Shown here in pieces: positions 23,301-33,497 of a stretch of DNA of 64,000 bases. Below the pieces are notes generated by a model, which made no database searches, was not told the DNA's origin, and saw nothing but the letters and a program-made list of their open reading frames with translations. A program made the translations under genes and the position numbers. Numbering within the stretch: position 1 is the stretch's first letter; each line of letters opens with the position of its first letter. Origin of the DNA: Aricia agestis (lineage: Eukaryota > Arthropoda > Insecta > Lepidoptera > Lycaenidae); contig NC_056416.1 in the NCBI RefSeq assembly GCF_905147365.1, positions 4,484,001-4,548,000 of the forward strand. Direction: 5' to 3'.

Positions 23301-26300
23301 TCGCGTAATTTAAAAACCATAAATACATTTCATATAAGCTATAAGCAAATTAAAGTGTATGCTTGAACCAATCTATGTACAAATTTTGGAAGAAATCACT
23401 CTCCTCTGTTGGCAAAATAGGAATCCCTTTTTTTACAGAGGTCTTTTTGATTGATTATTCTGTGTTATAAAAGTTAACCAATCGTGTTATGCTGTGGGCC
23501 ACGAATAATAAAAACTAAGGAATCGTAACTCCCATACTATTACCGTTTTAAATTTGGTTCCTTTTGATCTGTCATGTAACATCAGCCTAGTACCGCTCAA
23601 GGTCACCTTTATTGCAAATGTATTGAAATGTGTACCTAAGGTACACTTTTTTGACAAGTATTGTGGAGCATGTTTTTTGACGGAGTTACTTTTCCTTAGT
23701 TTTTATTTTTCATAGGCTATGGGTAATTCAAAGACAAAGATATGATGAATACTGACAATGAACTTTAATTTCTTAGTTTTAGTCATTGCTGAGAAAAATC
23801 GATATCGCTACAGCCAAATTATCAAGGCGTCGCCTTAAGACTTGGTTGCAAAATTGCTTGTCTCATATTGATGAACCGATTTTGCAATTGTTACCATTAT
23901 AAAGTCATATTATTTGTAAGTATCTGTGAATAAGGAAACCATGGCAACTCATAGTTATTGGGTATGCTGTGGGCAAAAGCTGGTGACAATCAAAAACAGA
24001 TTTAAGCAAAATAAGCAGTTTTGCCATTTCGTTGTACAGCTTCTTTGTCTAGTTTTGATGACATTTCTGTGGCTCAGTTGGTGGGCCGTCGGTAGAGGCT
24101 CTCAAGCCGGGGGTCGCGGGTTCGAATCCCGCTGACGGAACAAAAGTTTTCAAAGTTCCTTGGTCATGGATGTGTATTAAATATGTGTGTCATATAATAA
24201 AAATCTTGAATATATATAGTATAAAGGTATTAAATATATTTCCGTTGTCTGGTACCCGTAACACAAGTCCTTTAGGTACTTAACACGGGGCCAGACTGAC
24301 GTGGTGTGAAGCGTCCATAGATATTATTATTATTAGTTTTGTGGCTGTTTTTGTTTTCTATATAATTCATAATTTCGTAATTAAAGACCCATATACTGTG
24401 TAGGCGAACGTTGTCCTTGACTGTATATTTTCTAATGTACCATCGAGGAAGTTGATTCCTATACAATTGACAGACCAACGTTATTTGGTCCAATATGTCA
24501 ATTCAATGTTAATTGCATAGAGTATACATTATAGCAAGCTATAGAGTGCTTCTAACAAGGTATGAACTGTAAGCACGAGTGTGAACATATTTTCCTATAA
24601 GCGTCAAACGACTTGCGTTATACGTTTGACAAGTATCTATAGAACTTCTGCTTACGATCGGCACAACGGGGAACAAGCGATGCGCGCGCTCTATAGCTTG
24701 CTAATGTATACTCTAAGGTTAATTGTGATCTGTCGGCTGGGTTTGACGTAACGCAACCAAACTACTTAGGTCCCCGATTTGCATAGGAATCAACTTCTCT
24801 GATAGTATCATCGAAGATTGATTCATAGCCTTCATAGGCAACTAGTTGACAGACCAACGTCATTTGGTTGGATTATGTCAATTCAATATTAATTGTGATC
24901 TGTGCTGGGCTTGACGTACCGCGACCGAACTACGTAGATCCACCATGCCTATGAATCAACTTTTCTGATAGTACCTATACGAAGAAAATAATTATATGTG
25001 ACTATACCGTCCGTTTTTCCCGATCTATTTATTAGAAAGGGGATTACTGTTTTAATTAAGCACTAATTAACTTAAATTATAATTTAACTATTCAGGCAAC
25101 GGGTACATAACGACGGCCGTGCTGCGCGAGATCCTCAGAGAGCTGGACGACAAGATCAGCGCCGAGGAGCTCGACATGATGATCGAGGAAATTGACTCCG
25201 ACGGCTCGGGAACTGTGGATTATGATGGTGGGTGGTGGGAATAAACTAATGCCTGGTTTCCAAGGTTTCTTGATATAAATTTTTACTAGCACTTTTGTAT
25301 TGAAGAGAGCGTATTCCCCCTTAAAATGCTGGCAACGCACCTGCAACTTTTCTGATGTGGCGAGTGTCCATAGGTGACGGCAGTTGCTTTCCATCAGTGG
25401 ACCCATTGGTTCATTTATTCCCTAATTTTATAAAAAAAGGAGAAGAATAGCGTCCTTTATTGTATAACGTTAAAAAGTGACCAATTCTATTGAAAAGATC
25501 ATCAAAGAGAAAAGATATCGAGCAACCTTAGAAAACAGGCACAGACTTAAGCTATAATATATATTAATATATTTATAGCTAGACATATTTTCTATACTAA
25601 ATCCACATGCCACAGCGTGACCACACACTCAGCTATATAATATTATAGCTGAGTGTGTGGTCACGCGAAATTAGTATAGAAAATTTATATTAATATGCCG
25701 AGCTATAAATATATTAATATATATTATAGCTAAAAGTCTGTGACGGGCTTTACTATAAAGTAACTATTATGACCATTTAAATGAGAAATCCGTCAGTTTT
25801 CCTACTCACTTTACGAAAGATAAACAAAACATAATTTTCTAGATAGAAAATCAACTTTTATTGTCAGAAGATAGATAAACAAAACCTGATATTCTAGATA
25901 GAAAATCAACTTGTATTGTCCAGAGAAAACTTTACAAATCTGGCACACACTCGAAAGACAATGGACGTCAAATATACTAAAGCCTTAAATCTCGTGACCA
26001 ACTCTAAACTTCGGAATACTTATTCCGTTCGCAGTTATTTTTCTTTCTAGTTCCTATGAGAATCATCCTTATGAGATTGTAATAAGAGCCACGTGAATAG
26101 TATAACTTTGTATACGTTCGGTCCTGCAAAACTTCGACAATTCCAGTTTTAGTGCACTTTACAAGATAAAGCGTTGCAGCGGTGGCGCAGTTTTAAAATT
26201 TTTAGCGTGAAATATTTAGTACCCTCTAACCCAGTTTATGTTTCATATTTTTAAGACCACCTCATAAAATGCGAGAGTAAAAATTTTAATTCACTTCGCT

Positions 26301-26993
26301 GTACTCACGTTATATTATTTCAATGTAACCATTGGTTTGCTTTAAATTTATGTTTCCTATTTTTATACCCCCCCTTTTATACAAGGGTTGCCACCCGTAC
26401 TTTATATTAATAATACGAAAATACTTTATTTCTCTTAACTTGATTTCTGTTGAAGTCGTAAGTATTTTTCGTTAAACGAAATTTATCGATTAAATATACC
26501 TAATACTAAAGAAAAATAAATTGTACTTTATTTTTATATACTGTGTATTTTATTTTTCTTACTTATAGTAGTAACCAATGCACTTTTAATGCAAAAATAA
26601 AAGGTGGCAACCCTACCCCCAACAAAAAAGAAGTGCGTTATGAGATTTTGAGTGTCTGTATCCGTGGCGTCGTAGATTAAAATTGGTACAGCGATTTAGA
26701 TCAAGTTTCTTTTTTGGTTTTAGCAATATACTTAGATATAAAGTTATAATACTTTTTTTTAATTTCTCGATTTAATTTAATTTATGTCTGGGTATACATT
26801 CAGGTATTTGTATAAGAAATTCTTCATAATAATATTAAACGTTTCGAGAAAAGGTAGGTAGTGCCCTTGCGCGCTTCGCTTGGCTCATCTTGGCGGGGGC
26901 ACTCCCGTGACCCCAGAATATAATGTCATTAATTTATAATAAATTTTGGTGATTTCAGAATTTATGGAGGTGATGACTGGTGGTGACGAATAA
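17352..26993 (+). CDS. TpnC: Troponin C, gene B (six exons, 153 aa)
   Basis: Thin-filament Ca2+ sensor, the paralogue closest to gene A. Coding exons are 17352-17354, 21164-21191, 21442-21585, 23030-23149, 25096-25227 and 26959-26993, with the same lengths and phases as gene A. The product starts MDELDPEQIAILRKAF and ends EFMEVMTGGDE. Loop I (20-31) has Lys at position 5 and Met at 12, so it should not bind Ca2+. Loop II (56-67, DEDGSGELEFEE) and loop IV (132-143, DSDGSGTVDYDE) are canonical. Loop III (96-107) ends in Val. Exon 1 is assigned from its ATG|GTAAGT, good start context and promoter; it is 3.8 kb upstream because intron 1 holds an RTE relic and a piggyBac-like element. Exon 3 differs from A at many silent sites, but parts of exons 4 and 5 are identical to A. 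From memory it resembles TpnC41C; the exact orthologue is uncertain. Confidence 0.96.
17545..17766 (+). pseudogene. RTE-type retrotransposon C-terminal relic, left part
   Basis: Reads GILGPTKTNDGCWRIRKNAE, then TKAHRLRWLGHVEIMGEDRG. The 'RLRWLGHVxRM' stretch is typical of the C-terminus of RTE-clade endonuclease/reverse transcriptase proteins. A +1 shift then gives GRCPVGRPS. It continues at 18396. Confidence 0.8.
17908..18240. mobile_element. 333-bp palindrome interrupting the RTE relic
   Basis: TGACATTTAGTTTCTTG starts and its exact complement ends the element. Inner arms from TTATGGCACTTGGCTATAAA to CGAATAATAAA pair with their complements around GTTCCTTAG. The inserted segment is probably larger (about 17780-18390), since related GAAAGAAACT motifs lie on both sides. 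Confidence 0.8.
18396..18567 (+). pseudogene. RTE-type retrotransposon C-terminal relic, right part
   Basis: From 18418 one open frame reads WYRWRDAVEADPRDLQISNW and then QEVAQDRAQWRKLISEAK before a TGA at 18565. This is the conserved RTE tail that follows the GRP motif seen at 17766. Confidence 0.8.
18661..18855 (+). mobile_element. Helitron-like repeat H1, copy 3
   Basis: CATACCAATTTCATAAATGCG to GCGCAACGGAG; the final CTAG end is lost. Confidence 0.55.
19071..20366 (+). mobile_element. Decayed piggyBac-like transposon
   Basis: Ends CCCTTAACCACCT and AGGTGGTTAAGGG are exact complements, flanked by TTAA at 19067-19070 and 20367-20370. Subterminal motifs CATACGTCT...GACCCCG also recur inverted. 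Transposase relics remain. The N-terminal part (19322-19447) reads IERWLDQGLANDENIPNDEC and is followed by an in-frame stop. A C-terminal part from 19689 reads YMFMEKLAKQFTRSL and then a mutated Cys-rich tail. The catalytic DDD core is deleted. It sits inside an R2 repeat. Confidence 0.85.
21164..21191 (+). CDS. TpnC: Gene B exon 2
   Basis: Codes DELDPEQIA plus one base between TATTTCAG and GTGAGT. Confidence 0.93.
21442..21585 (+). CDS. TpnC: Gene B exon 3 (EF-hand I, start of loop II)
   Basis: 144 nt between TTTTATAG and GTAAGT, encoding ILRKAFEAFDHEKKG through EVDEDG. Only 250 bp after exon 2. Confidence 0.97.
21820..22314. mobile_element. MITE with CG-rich termini, intron 3 of gene B
   Basis: AGCGCGCGTTCAAACGTTCG on the left and GCACGTCTGAACGCGCGTTT on the right are inverted. 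A further hairpin (GCGCGGATTCATCA and complement) lies near the right end. It contains an open frame at 22013-22204 (63 codons, starts MTRFVPKSPPEPP) that I do not recognise. Confidence 0.65.
22666..22716. repeat. Short hairpin, 21-bp stem
   Basis: AGGTCTAATCTCA and TGCCTCTA each pair with their complements across a GCAGT loop, with one 2-nt internal loop. Confidence 0.8.
23030..23149 (+). CDS. TpnC: Gene B exon 4 (loop II, central helix, start of loop III)
   Basis: 120 nt between TTTTTTCAG and GTATTA. Its first half differs from gene A at about 12 of 56 sites; 23086-23132 is identical to A. Confidence 0.97.
23154..23405. repeat. Repeat R1, copy 2 (intron 4 of gene B)
   Basis: Begins 5 bp after exon 4 and matches 6491-6756. 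It contains a near-perfect palindrome (ATTGCTTGTTTTCTATGAGA and complement around GGCCGGCCCGGCC, about 23202-23255). Confidence 0.8.
23511..23727. mobile_element. MITE with AATAAAAACTAAGGAA ends
   Basis: TAATAAAAACTAAGGAA and GTAACTCC on the left, complements on the right. The same end sequence appears in the loop of the palindrome at 17908 and near 46507. Confidence 0.7.
24067..24335 (+). mobile_element. tRNA-like SINE-B, copy 2
   Basis: Box A TGGCTCAGTTGG and perfect box B GGTTCGAATCC, then the family body (GGTATTAAATATATTTCCG, GTCTGGTACCCGTAACAC, GAAGCGTCCATAGAT) and an (ATT)n tail. Confidence 0.85.
24437..24975. mobile_element. Two adjacent related MITEs
   Basis: Unit 1 (24437-24803) runs from GAAGTTGATTCCTAT to ATAGGAATCAACTTC and holds a nested foldback at 24518-24717. 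Unit 2 (24803-24975) has GATTGATTCATAG and CTATGAATCAACTT ends and the same interior (TTGACAGACCAACGT). A partial copy lies near 46430-46560. Confidence 0.7.
24518..24717. mobile_element. Foldback nested in the MITE at 24437
   Basis: TAGAGTATACATTATAGCAA opens and its near-complement TTGCTAATGTATACTCTA closes the element; both ends then read CTATAGAG. Confidence 0.75.
25096..25227 (+). CDS. TpnC: Gene B exon 5 (EF-hands III-IV)
   Basis: 132 nt between ACTATTCAG and GTGGGT. Differs from gene A at 8 of 132 positions, with a 71-bp identical run. Loop III carries Ala-Val where A has Asp-Val. Confidence 0.97.
25302..25438 (+). mobile_element. SINE-A short subfamily, copy 7
   Basis: Starts GAAGAGAGCGTATTCCCCC and carries the 3' core to an A-run; diverged from the consensus at several sites. 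Confidence 0.7.
25540..25742. repeat. AT-rich foldback in intron 5 of gene B
   Basis: CACAGACTTAAGCTATAATA and its complement at the ends; a second inner hairpin has GTGACCACACACTCAGCTAT and complement. Confidence 0.75.
26959..26993 (+). CDS. TpnC: Gene B exon 6 (C-terminus)
   Basis: After GATTTCAG codes EFMEVMTGGDE and TAA. Confidence 0.96.
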
Positions 26994-27043
26994 GGTTCGA
27001 CGGCTACCTGAAGCATTTCAACACTTTCGATGAAATTACAAAC

Positions 27044-27049
27044 AATAAA
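27044..27049 (+). terminator. Poly(A) signal of gene B
   Basis: AATAAA lies 50 nt after the stop codon, followed by a T-containing stretch. Confidence 0.7.
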
Positions 27050-27373
27050 GTCTTCATCATAAAAATAATTATTACGACTTTATTGTTGATAACCGAACAT
27101 AGAACCTCCAAAAAAAAAAAGTGTCCATGGCGTGATGGACCACAATTAATTAAAATTCATAATATTATTTCAATTATCCTTGGTGCGAAAAATCTAAATA
27201 ATAAAATAACAAAAAAAGGATATGGACGAACAGTCCATAGACGGCCACAATTTTATAATAAAAAAAAAAACATAGAACCTCCTACTTTTTGAAGTCAGTT
27301 AAAGAATAAAAATACTGTGATTACGTTGTTTTTTTTTTTATTTACTCGTGGAATAAGGTACTAGTTACTGTTA

Positions 27374-27565
27374 TGCTAAGTACTCATATACGGTTCTGCT
27401 CGATAGTTTTACTCCAAATAGAGCTATAACCACCGTGTGGACCGCAAAACTGACAGCTCGAAGGCGCGCTTCGAGCCGGCTCGATGGAATTAAATATGTC
27501 AAATATGTCATTTCCTTCGATTCGGAGTAAAACTATCGAGCAAAACCGTATGTGAGTACTTAGCA
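27374..27565. mobile_element. MITE family Q, intact copy
   Basis: TGCTAAGTACTCATATACGG and GATAGTTTTACTCC form one arm, complements the other, flanked by TTA and TAA. It shows the empty state of the copy at 57989 that carries a SINE. Confidence 0.85.
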
Positions 27566-28674
27566 TAACAGACAGTATATTTCACAGAAAAGATATGGCG
27601 AGTAAGTCAAAATCTTCATTAAATTAAAGTCAAGTGATCAATTTAACGTCTCCAAGTGCAGCTTTATAAAAGCTATGAAGCCATAGGTCATCTCTCTAGA
27701 ACTGGAACTTATTCAAAGTTAATTTATATTCTCAACTAGGCAGATTGCTTGTAGAGCAAGCACTAGACTTAGACGACTAAGAAGCCAGATAGGCACTTAG
27801 TTATTTTATAGGAATTTGATTAGAATACCTAAATGATATTTTGGAGAAATAGAAATCTGGCGCTCGTATTCTGTCAGATGAATCAGAAGAGTAAGTGCAA
27901 TATATTTTTTTACTTGACTAGGTATTTAAAAAAACACTCAGTACCTACTTAAATTCTTGAAATAAAAAAATGCTGTAAAAATGTGTGTTGTATATAACGT
28001 ATACTGAGCCGTAGGTTTCATCATTTAAAGCTACTTTAAAGTTACATAAAAATAACTAAAAAAATACTAAATTCCTGAGTCTCATAAACTCGTAATGTAT
28101 TGTCACCGAATGTTTATTTGTAACCACACGTGAGGGGTGAGGTAAAACAGACTTATCAATGTGCGAACAGAATTGTAGTCCTTTTGTAGACCAACATGCT
28201 AATTTTGCTCAGACTAAAATAACTTTTATTATAAAAGCCGTACGTGTGAATTTTGGCTAACAAGGTATAATAGTAAATTAGTGCTATAAGTCACAAAGGG
28301 TAGAGCTTCATAAATTTTCCAAAGTAGCATTAGAAAATTGTAATAAAGATGAACGGATGGACGAATATAGAATTTTCGGTTTTGGAAGTCGGCTAATAAG
28401 TAAAAAACAGTAAAAAGTAAATTGGTTCGTTGTGTCCTCGAAGGGTGGTCTGGTGAAGGCCACTTAAAAATAAATTGGCCCATCATGAACCAATACAAGC
28501 GATTACGAGCTTATTTGTCCATTACTTCCGATCGTCAACCACGATTGTTCATTGTAGATAGCTTCGTAATCGTGGTGTGAATCATGGTTTTTATTATGGC
28601 CCAACATCGCTTGCTAGATTTGTTATGTACTAGGTTAAGTTTGTATATTATATTTGAAATTAAAATCGTACACA

Positions 28675-28993
28675 CACAGAAATAAATCAAGATGGAAAGA
28701 ATAAGTGGGTGGAGTACGCGTGTTTCAATCTTGCTCTGTCGTGCAAGATTCGTTGAACTTCATTCAGTCAGCGCGCACGTCTCGACTTGATTACACCGGA
28801 GCGGTTGTGCAAAAATGCCTTATTGTGCATTGTCTTATTGTAAAAACAGAAGTACGAAAGTAAATCGGTCAAAAGGAGGTATTTCTTGCCTCGGGTAAGT
28901 TATTTGTTTTAACTAAAAGCAAATCAAAAATTGACACGAGCGATTCCTTAGCAACGCACGCGCGTCGGCGTTCTATCTTGATTTATTTCTGTG
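28675..28993 (+). mobile_element. P-element-like relic with THAP-type exon
   Basis: CACAGAAATAAATCAAGAT and its complement are the termini; CGTACACA is repeated exactly on both sides (28667-28674, 28994-29001), the 8-bp duplication expected of P-superfamily elements. It encloses one THAP-like first exon and a donor but no transposase, so it is an internally deleted derivative. Confidence 0.75.
28815..28894 (+). pseudogene. THAP zinc-finger first exon inside the P-like relic
   Basis: ATG opens MPYCALSYCKNRSTKVNRSK and GGISCLG before GTAAGT at 28895. Cys4 and Cys9 with the CxNR pattern fit the start of a C2CH THAP domain. The remaining Cys and His would be in the lost next exon. Confidence 0.6.
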
Positions 28994-29536
28994 CGTACAC
29001 ACTTCTTTTAGCTATGTTACTCATACCTATAACTTTCAAGACTTGAGACTTGACAAAGAATTATTGATCTTTAGAAATCTCATTAGGTTCCGATATAGGT
29101 CTCAAAGAAAAAGGGCTTCCAAGAAACTCGTAATTGCTCACTAGAGAGATTTCAGATGACTTATAAGATTTTATAATCATAATTTATTTTTTATCTTCTT
29201 ATCCTAGAATCTGTTATGGACGATTTCTAGAAATCGTCATTTAAATTATTAATAAAGATAGCTTTCTACTTGTAACTAAAATTAGCCTACTAACCAGCAA
29301 ATTCGTTGGGAGTTTGTGACATACATATTATAAAGTTTAAAAAACCTAAGACGGCCTCAGAAAGAATCGTAAAATTGTTAATTTTTTAACACCTTCGATG
29401 AAAATGTATTCATCTGTAAAGAGTAACGACTTACAAGGAATATTCACTTGAATATTATAGTCATAACGTCATTGCATGGATTGCGAAACAACTGTCTCTA
29501 GAATGACACTTGGAAGATATTAACAGGTAGGTATAA

Positions 29537-29726
29537 GCCCGGCCGCACATTGTCCGAAATTTCTGATCAGAAACAGTTGAACGTCCGCGCTGTCTGTGAA
29601 GTGTCATTTTGTACTGAGCCGAGTGAGCTCGAACTCGCCGGAAGGATATTTCGGATAGTGTGCGGGGTGGCGGTCCGGCGAAATTCAACTGTTTCTGATC
29701 AGAATTCGGACAATGTGCGGCCGGGC
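29537..29726. mobile_element. MITE with 45-bp inverted ends
   Basis: GCCCGGCCGCACATTGTCCG and TTTCTGATCAGAAACAGTTG at the left, complements at the right. GC-rich relative to its surroundings. Confidence 0.8.
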
Positions 29727-30395
29727 TTAAACAGCTGCCTCTATAGTGACACTACACGATGGCGGTCATATTTTTTTTGTTAATTGAAAAATTGTTATAC
29801 TTCAATTATAAGAAAAGAGGAAATTGAAAAGAGTAAAAATTAATCTTGAGAAAACGAATATTGCAGTATTAATAAGATTACTCTAACGAAGCTTATTGAA
29901 CGAGAGTCAGTAGATCGGTGGAGTAATTGAATAAATACCATCGAGATGAGCTTTTAAAAAATCTTTATAGTATAATTATGAATTCATACTTTGACGATAT
30001 ATTGACGATTTGCAATATACTAGGACAAACATTTTTAGACTACATCTATTGTAATAGTATTTAATTAAAATCAGAATTAAGTGAAAAGAAGTCAAGCATG
30101 GAGTATAGGCCTAAAAGAACCTCATTAAATAATCCCAAAACAGTATTGTTATTTCTTATCATACAATTAGTTACTGTTTATCTGTATAATGTTGTAATTA
30201 GAAAATACGAAACAAACAAAAACATTTCTTACGTTAAAACCAAATTAAAAGCGAATCACATGTGACAAGCGCAGAGAATAACCCCGAGGTAAGCCTTTAA
30301 TTCAGCTGATGCGAGCTCCCATAGCGGGAAATGAGGGCGATCGAGTTAGCGGCCTCCGGATCGACGAACGAACATAAAATGTTTCTAATAGCATA

Positions 30396-30552
30396 GGCTG
30401 CGTTTCCACTGAAACGGAGCGGAGCGGAGCTTAGCGGTGCCCGAATTGACCAATCGTGCTATTCCAGCGGAATGACAGCGAAGATTTCGAGCACGGTGAT
30501 TGGTCAATTCGGGCAAGGCTAAGCTCCGCTCCGCTTCAGTGGAAACGCAGCC
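30396..30552. mobile_element. MITE with GGCTGCGTTTCCACTGAAAC ends
   Basis: The 30-bp ends include GGAGCGGAGCGGAGC and complement, and TTGACCAATC / GATTGGTCAA pair inside. TA lies at both flanks. Confidence 0.85.
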
Positions 30553-30558
30553 TAAGTG

Positions 30559-30849
30559 TGGGTTGCACCAGAGGCGTGGTTAAAGTTAAAGTTAACTTTG
30601 ACCGGAGAAATTGACAGATGACAGCTGGTCCAACAAGGTTATAAATGAACGTGGGCGGGGGCGCTGCAGGTAAAGGAGAACTGTAAAAAATGGCGTTTTG
30701 TATGATGACAGCGTTAGTTCCTTTTTTCGCCACATGCATGTAAATCCTTGTCGAGCTCTATGGTTATGGTTAAATATGGCGTCTTGATGGCGTCCATTTT
30801 TGACTTTAACCAAAGATTTGACATTTTGCATTGTAGTTGGTGCAACCCA
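30559..30849. mobile_element. MITE with TGGGTTGCACCA ends
   Basis: TGGGTTGCACCA and its exact complement, with subterminal GTTAACTTTGACC / TTGACTTTAACC. It begins 6 bp after the previous MITE. Confidence 0.8.
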
Positions 30850-31112
30850 ACCTTATAGTTACAATTATTCCGGATGCGGTTTGTATGTTTGACAAAAAAT
30901 ATCTTGATCCAAGACATCCAAGTACTCCAAGTTGGTTAGCGGCCAGACGCACAAGATGGCGTTAGTATAATATTTTGATTAACGAAGATTACTGAGTGGT
31001 AAGATAGGCTCATGTCTATGAAACCCATAACAAAATATTGTAAAAACTTAAGCGACAGTAACACAGTGGTAACACATTAGGAAAAAAACATATAATTAAT
31101 AATATGAGCATG

Positions 31113-31507
31113 CTAGATGACGCCCGCAACTCCGTTGCGCCAAAATTCGTTTATTGGGCGGGAACAGCACATTTTTTCGGGATAATAAGATGTATCCTAC
31201 GAATTTGAGAGCGACCGCAGCAATTTAATTGGACAACTTTTTAAATTGTAGTTAATCGGAAAGGAATTGCGGTTCTTATACGATTGGTGTCCAATTATTT
31301 AGTTGAAAAAAATGTGCGAGCTCTCATATATGCATTGGTATACTATGCGATTTAGTTGGCCAACTTTAAAATTGTAAGTCTGCGGTCGCTTTTACCGGGA
31401 CTTAAAATATATCTATACCAATATTTAGGAAAATTGGTTCAGCAGTTTGGATGATAAGATGAGCAGACAGACAGACACACTTTCACATTTATTACATTAG
31501 TATGGAT
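31113..31507 (-). mobile_element. Helitron-like repeat H1, copy 4, with nested foldback
   Basis: Reads down from 31507 to CTAG at 31113. A foldback with ends GAGCGACCGCAG and complement (31207-31392) splits it. Confidence 0.65.
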
Positions 31508-31566
31508 AATACACTTATTCCTTTTGTACCCAAATAGGTAATTGTACAATCGGCTACAGATACAGT

Positions 31567-32034
31567 GGCGGATTTACCAATAGGCTAAGTAGGCTGGAGC
31601 CTAGGGCGGCAGATATAGAGGGGCGGCAAATTTAGCCCCATTTTTTTATCTTACAGAAATAAAAAATCCCACCAAAAACATTTCTTGTGAAATATTGCCG
31701 AGACGACCACATAAGGTTTACTCTGTGAAAAAGATATGACATCTCATGTAGAGCCAATTAGCTTCTGAATCTACACGGCCTAACTCTACTGACCCTTACT
31801 TAAACAAATTCTACATACCAGTAAATATGTAAGGCTTCGCCGTTTCGCTACCGCACAGGGTGAAACCTTATGTGTGGTCGTCTCACATAAGGTTTCACCC
31901 TGTGGAAATTTTCAAAAAAAGGTTTTTGGTGGGATATGATTGTGAACTAAACTAACGTGTTGAATTTCAAAGGTCAGTTATAGGGGCGACCAAAATTGAA
32001 TATATACAGGCGGCAAATTTGTAAATCCGCCACT
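31567..32034. mobile_element. hAT-like MITE, CAGTGGCGGATTTAC ends
   Basis: Ends AGTGGCGGATTTAC and its near-complement GTAAATCCGCCACT. An inner foldback (AAATCCCACCAAAAAC / GTTTTTGGTGGGAT and ACGACCACATAAGGTTT) lies inside. The flanks (CTACAG / TTACAG) give no clean target duplication. Confidence 0.65.
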
Positions 32035-33497
32035 TTACAGAATACATAAAATATTAAAGCTGACGGCTGTTTATGTTTCATTTCTCTTAGACTAATGCGA
32101 TACAGAGTCAACATTTTTATAGCTCCTTGAAATTGTATTCAATTTGTAAGATCTTTTACGATGTTTTTTCAGATTTGACTGTAGAGATTAAGACGTTATT
32201 CCTGAAAATATTCCTACTGAAAGATCGCATCTTTGCCTCCTTTCAATGGTTCCATTAATTTACCATGTGAAAGGCTTTATTTATAAAGAATTTCATCTTT
32301 TTATGTCAGTTACCTCAAGTTTAGGCGTATGCATGAAACTATTTTGATGAATTTTGGATAATCTAATGATCATTGCTCCCAGAACATCGGATAATCCGGA
32401 AAACCACCTAACAAATTAACCCGGAAATACTGATTCCTGTGCAAAAAAGTTGTGGACATGTATAAAAGCCTTACGGAGGCTGCACGGGAAATTCAGCAAT
32501 GTCCGGAAGTGGCGTACCGGATATCCGGTCCCCGGTATGATGTTATTAAAACTTTACCGACATATTGGCGGAAATTTTCTATTGAACTCCATTAGTGTGT
32601 TCGACTCTTGTGATATTAATTATTAATAGGGTCAATTGATTTTCCATTAAGTACTCGATAGTGTAATATTTTCTGCTTTCTTTTTCTTAAATTTCTTTCT
32701 GTTGTTGTTGTTACTTTACTAGTGGCCAGTTTTGAAGTTTTTTAATAACTTCTTTCAATGGCAACTTCATTGGCAAACGACAAACTATCAACCAATCAAA
32801 AAGCTATTAAACTTGTCACAAAAGAAATCAGTTCTCAGAGTTTTTATGAAAAGTTACAGTTATTATGTTTGAATTGAATATCGTATTATAAATGCAATTA
32901 AATACTCAAATATATTCATAACATAAAATACAATAATACATTTCAACTGAAACGTATTTAATTATTATAATCACAATAGATAACTTAATTCCATTTAAAA
33001 TTCCAATGCATTTCGGATATCCGCATTCACATCCGAAAATAAATTGACATAATTATCCGGATATAAATAATGGACAAGCAGCAATAAAGCAACAACAACA
33101 ATTATTATTAGACGGCCATGTTTACTGACACCTGAATCCCGGGCATGTCATACCACGGACGCGCAGGGCTCCTCAACTGTTGGCGCGCCGCCACGACTCA
33201 ATCATACTGATTTAACTGCGATTTATACTGATTTAATTGAATCAGCTCGGCTGATTTATGTTAATTGCGCGTCTTTGATGAATTGTATGCTGTTTGCTAC
33301 AGGTCATTGTTTGTATGAATGGGGATTTAAAAAGTGCATAAAGGTTATCTATACATATAATAAAACTGTAGAAATGACAATTCTGTACATAAAAGATATC
33401 CAAAAAATAATAAGCGGGGGCTGTTACTGCATGGCTATAGAAGCCAAAACTGTGGTTAGTTTTTTGTCTGTCTGTCTGCCCGTATGTTTGTTCCAGC

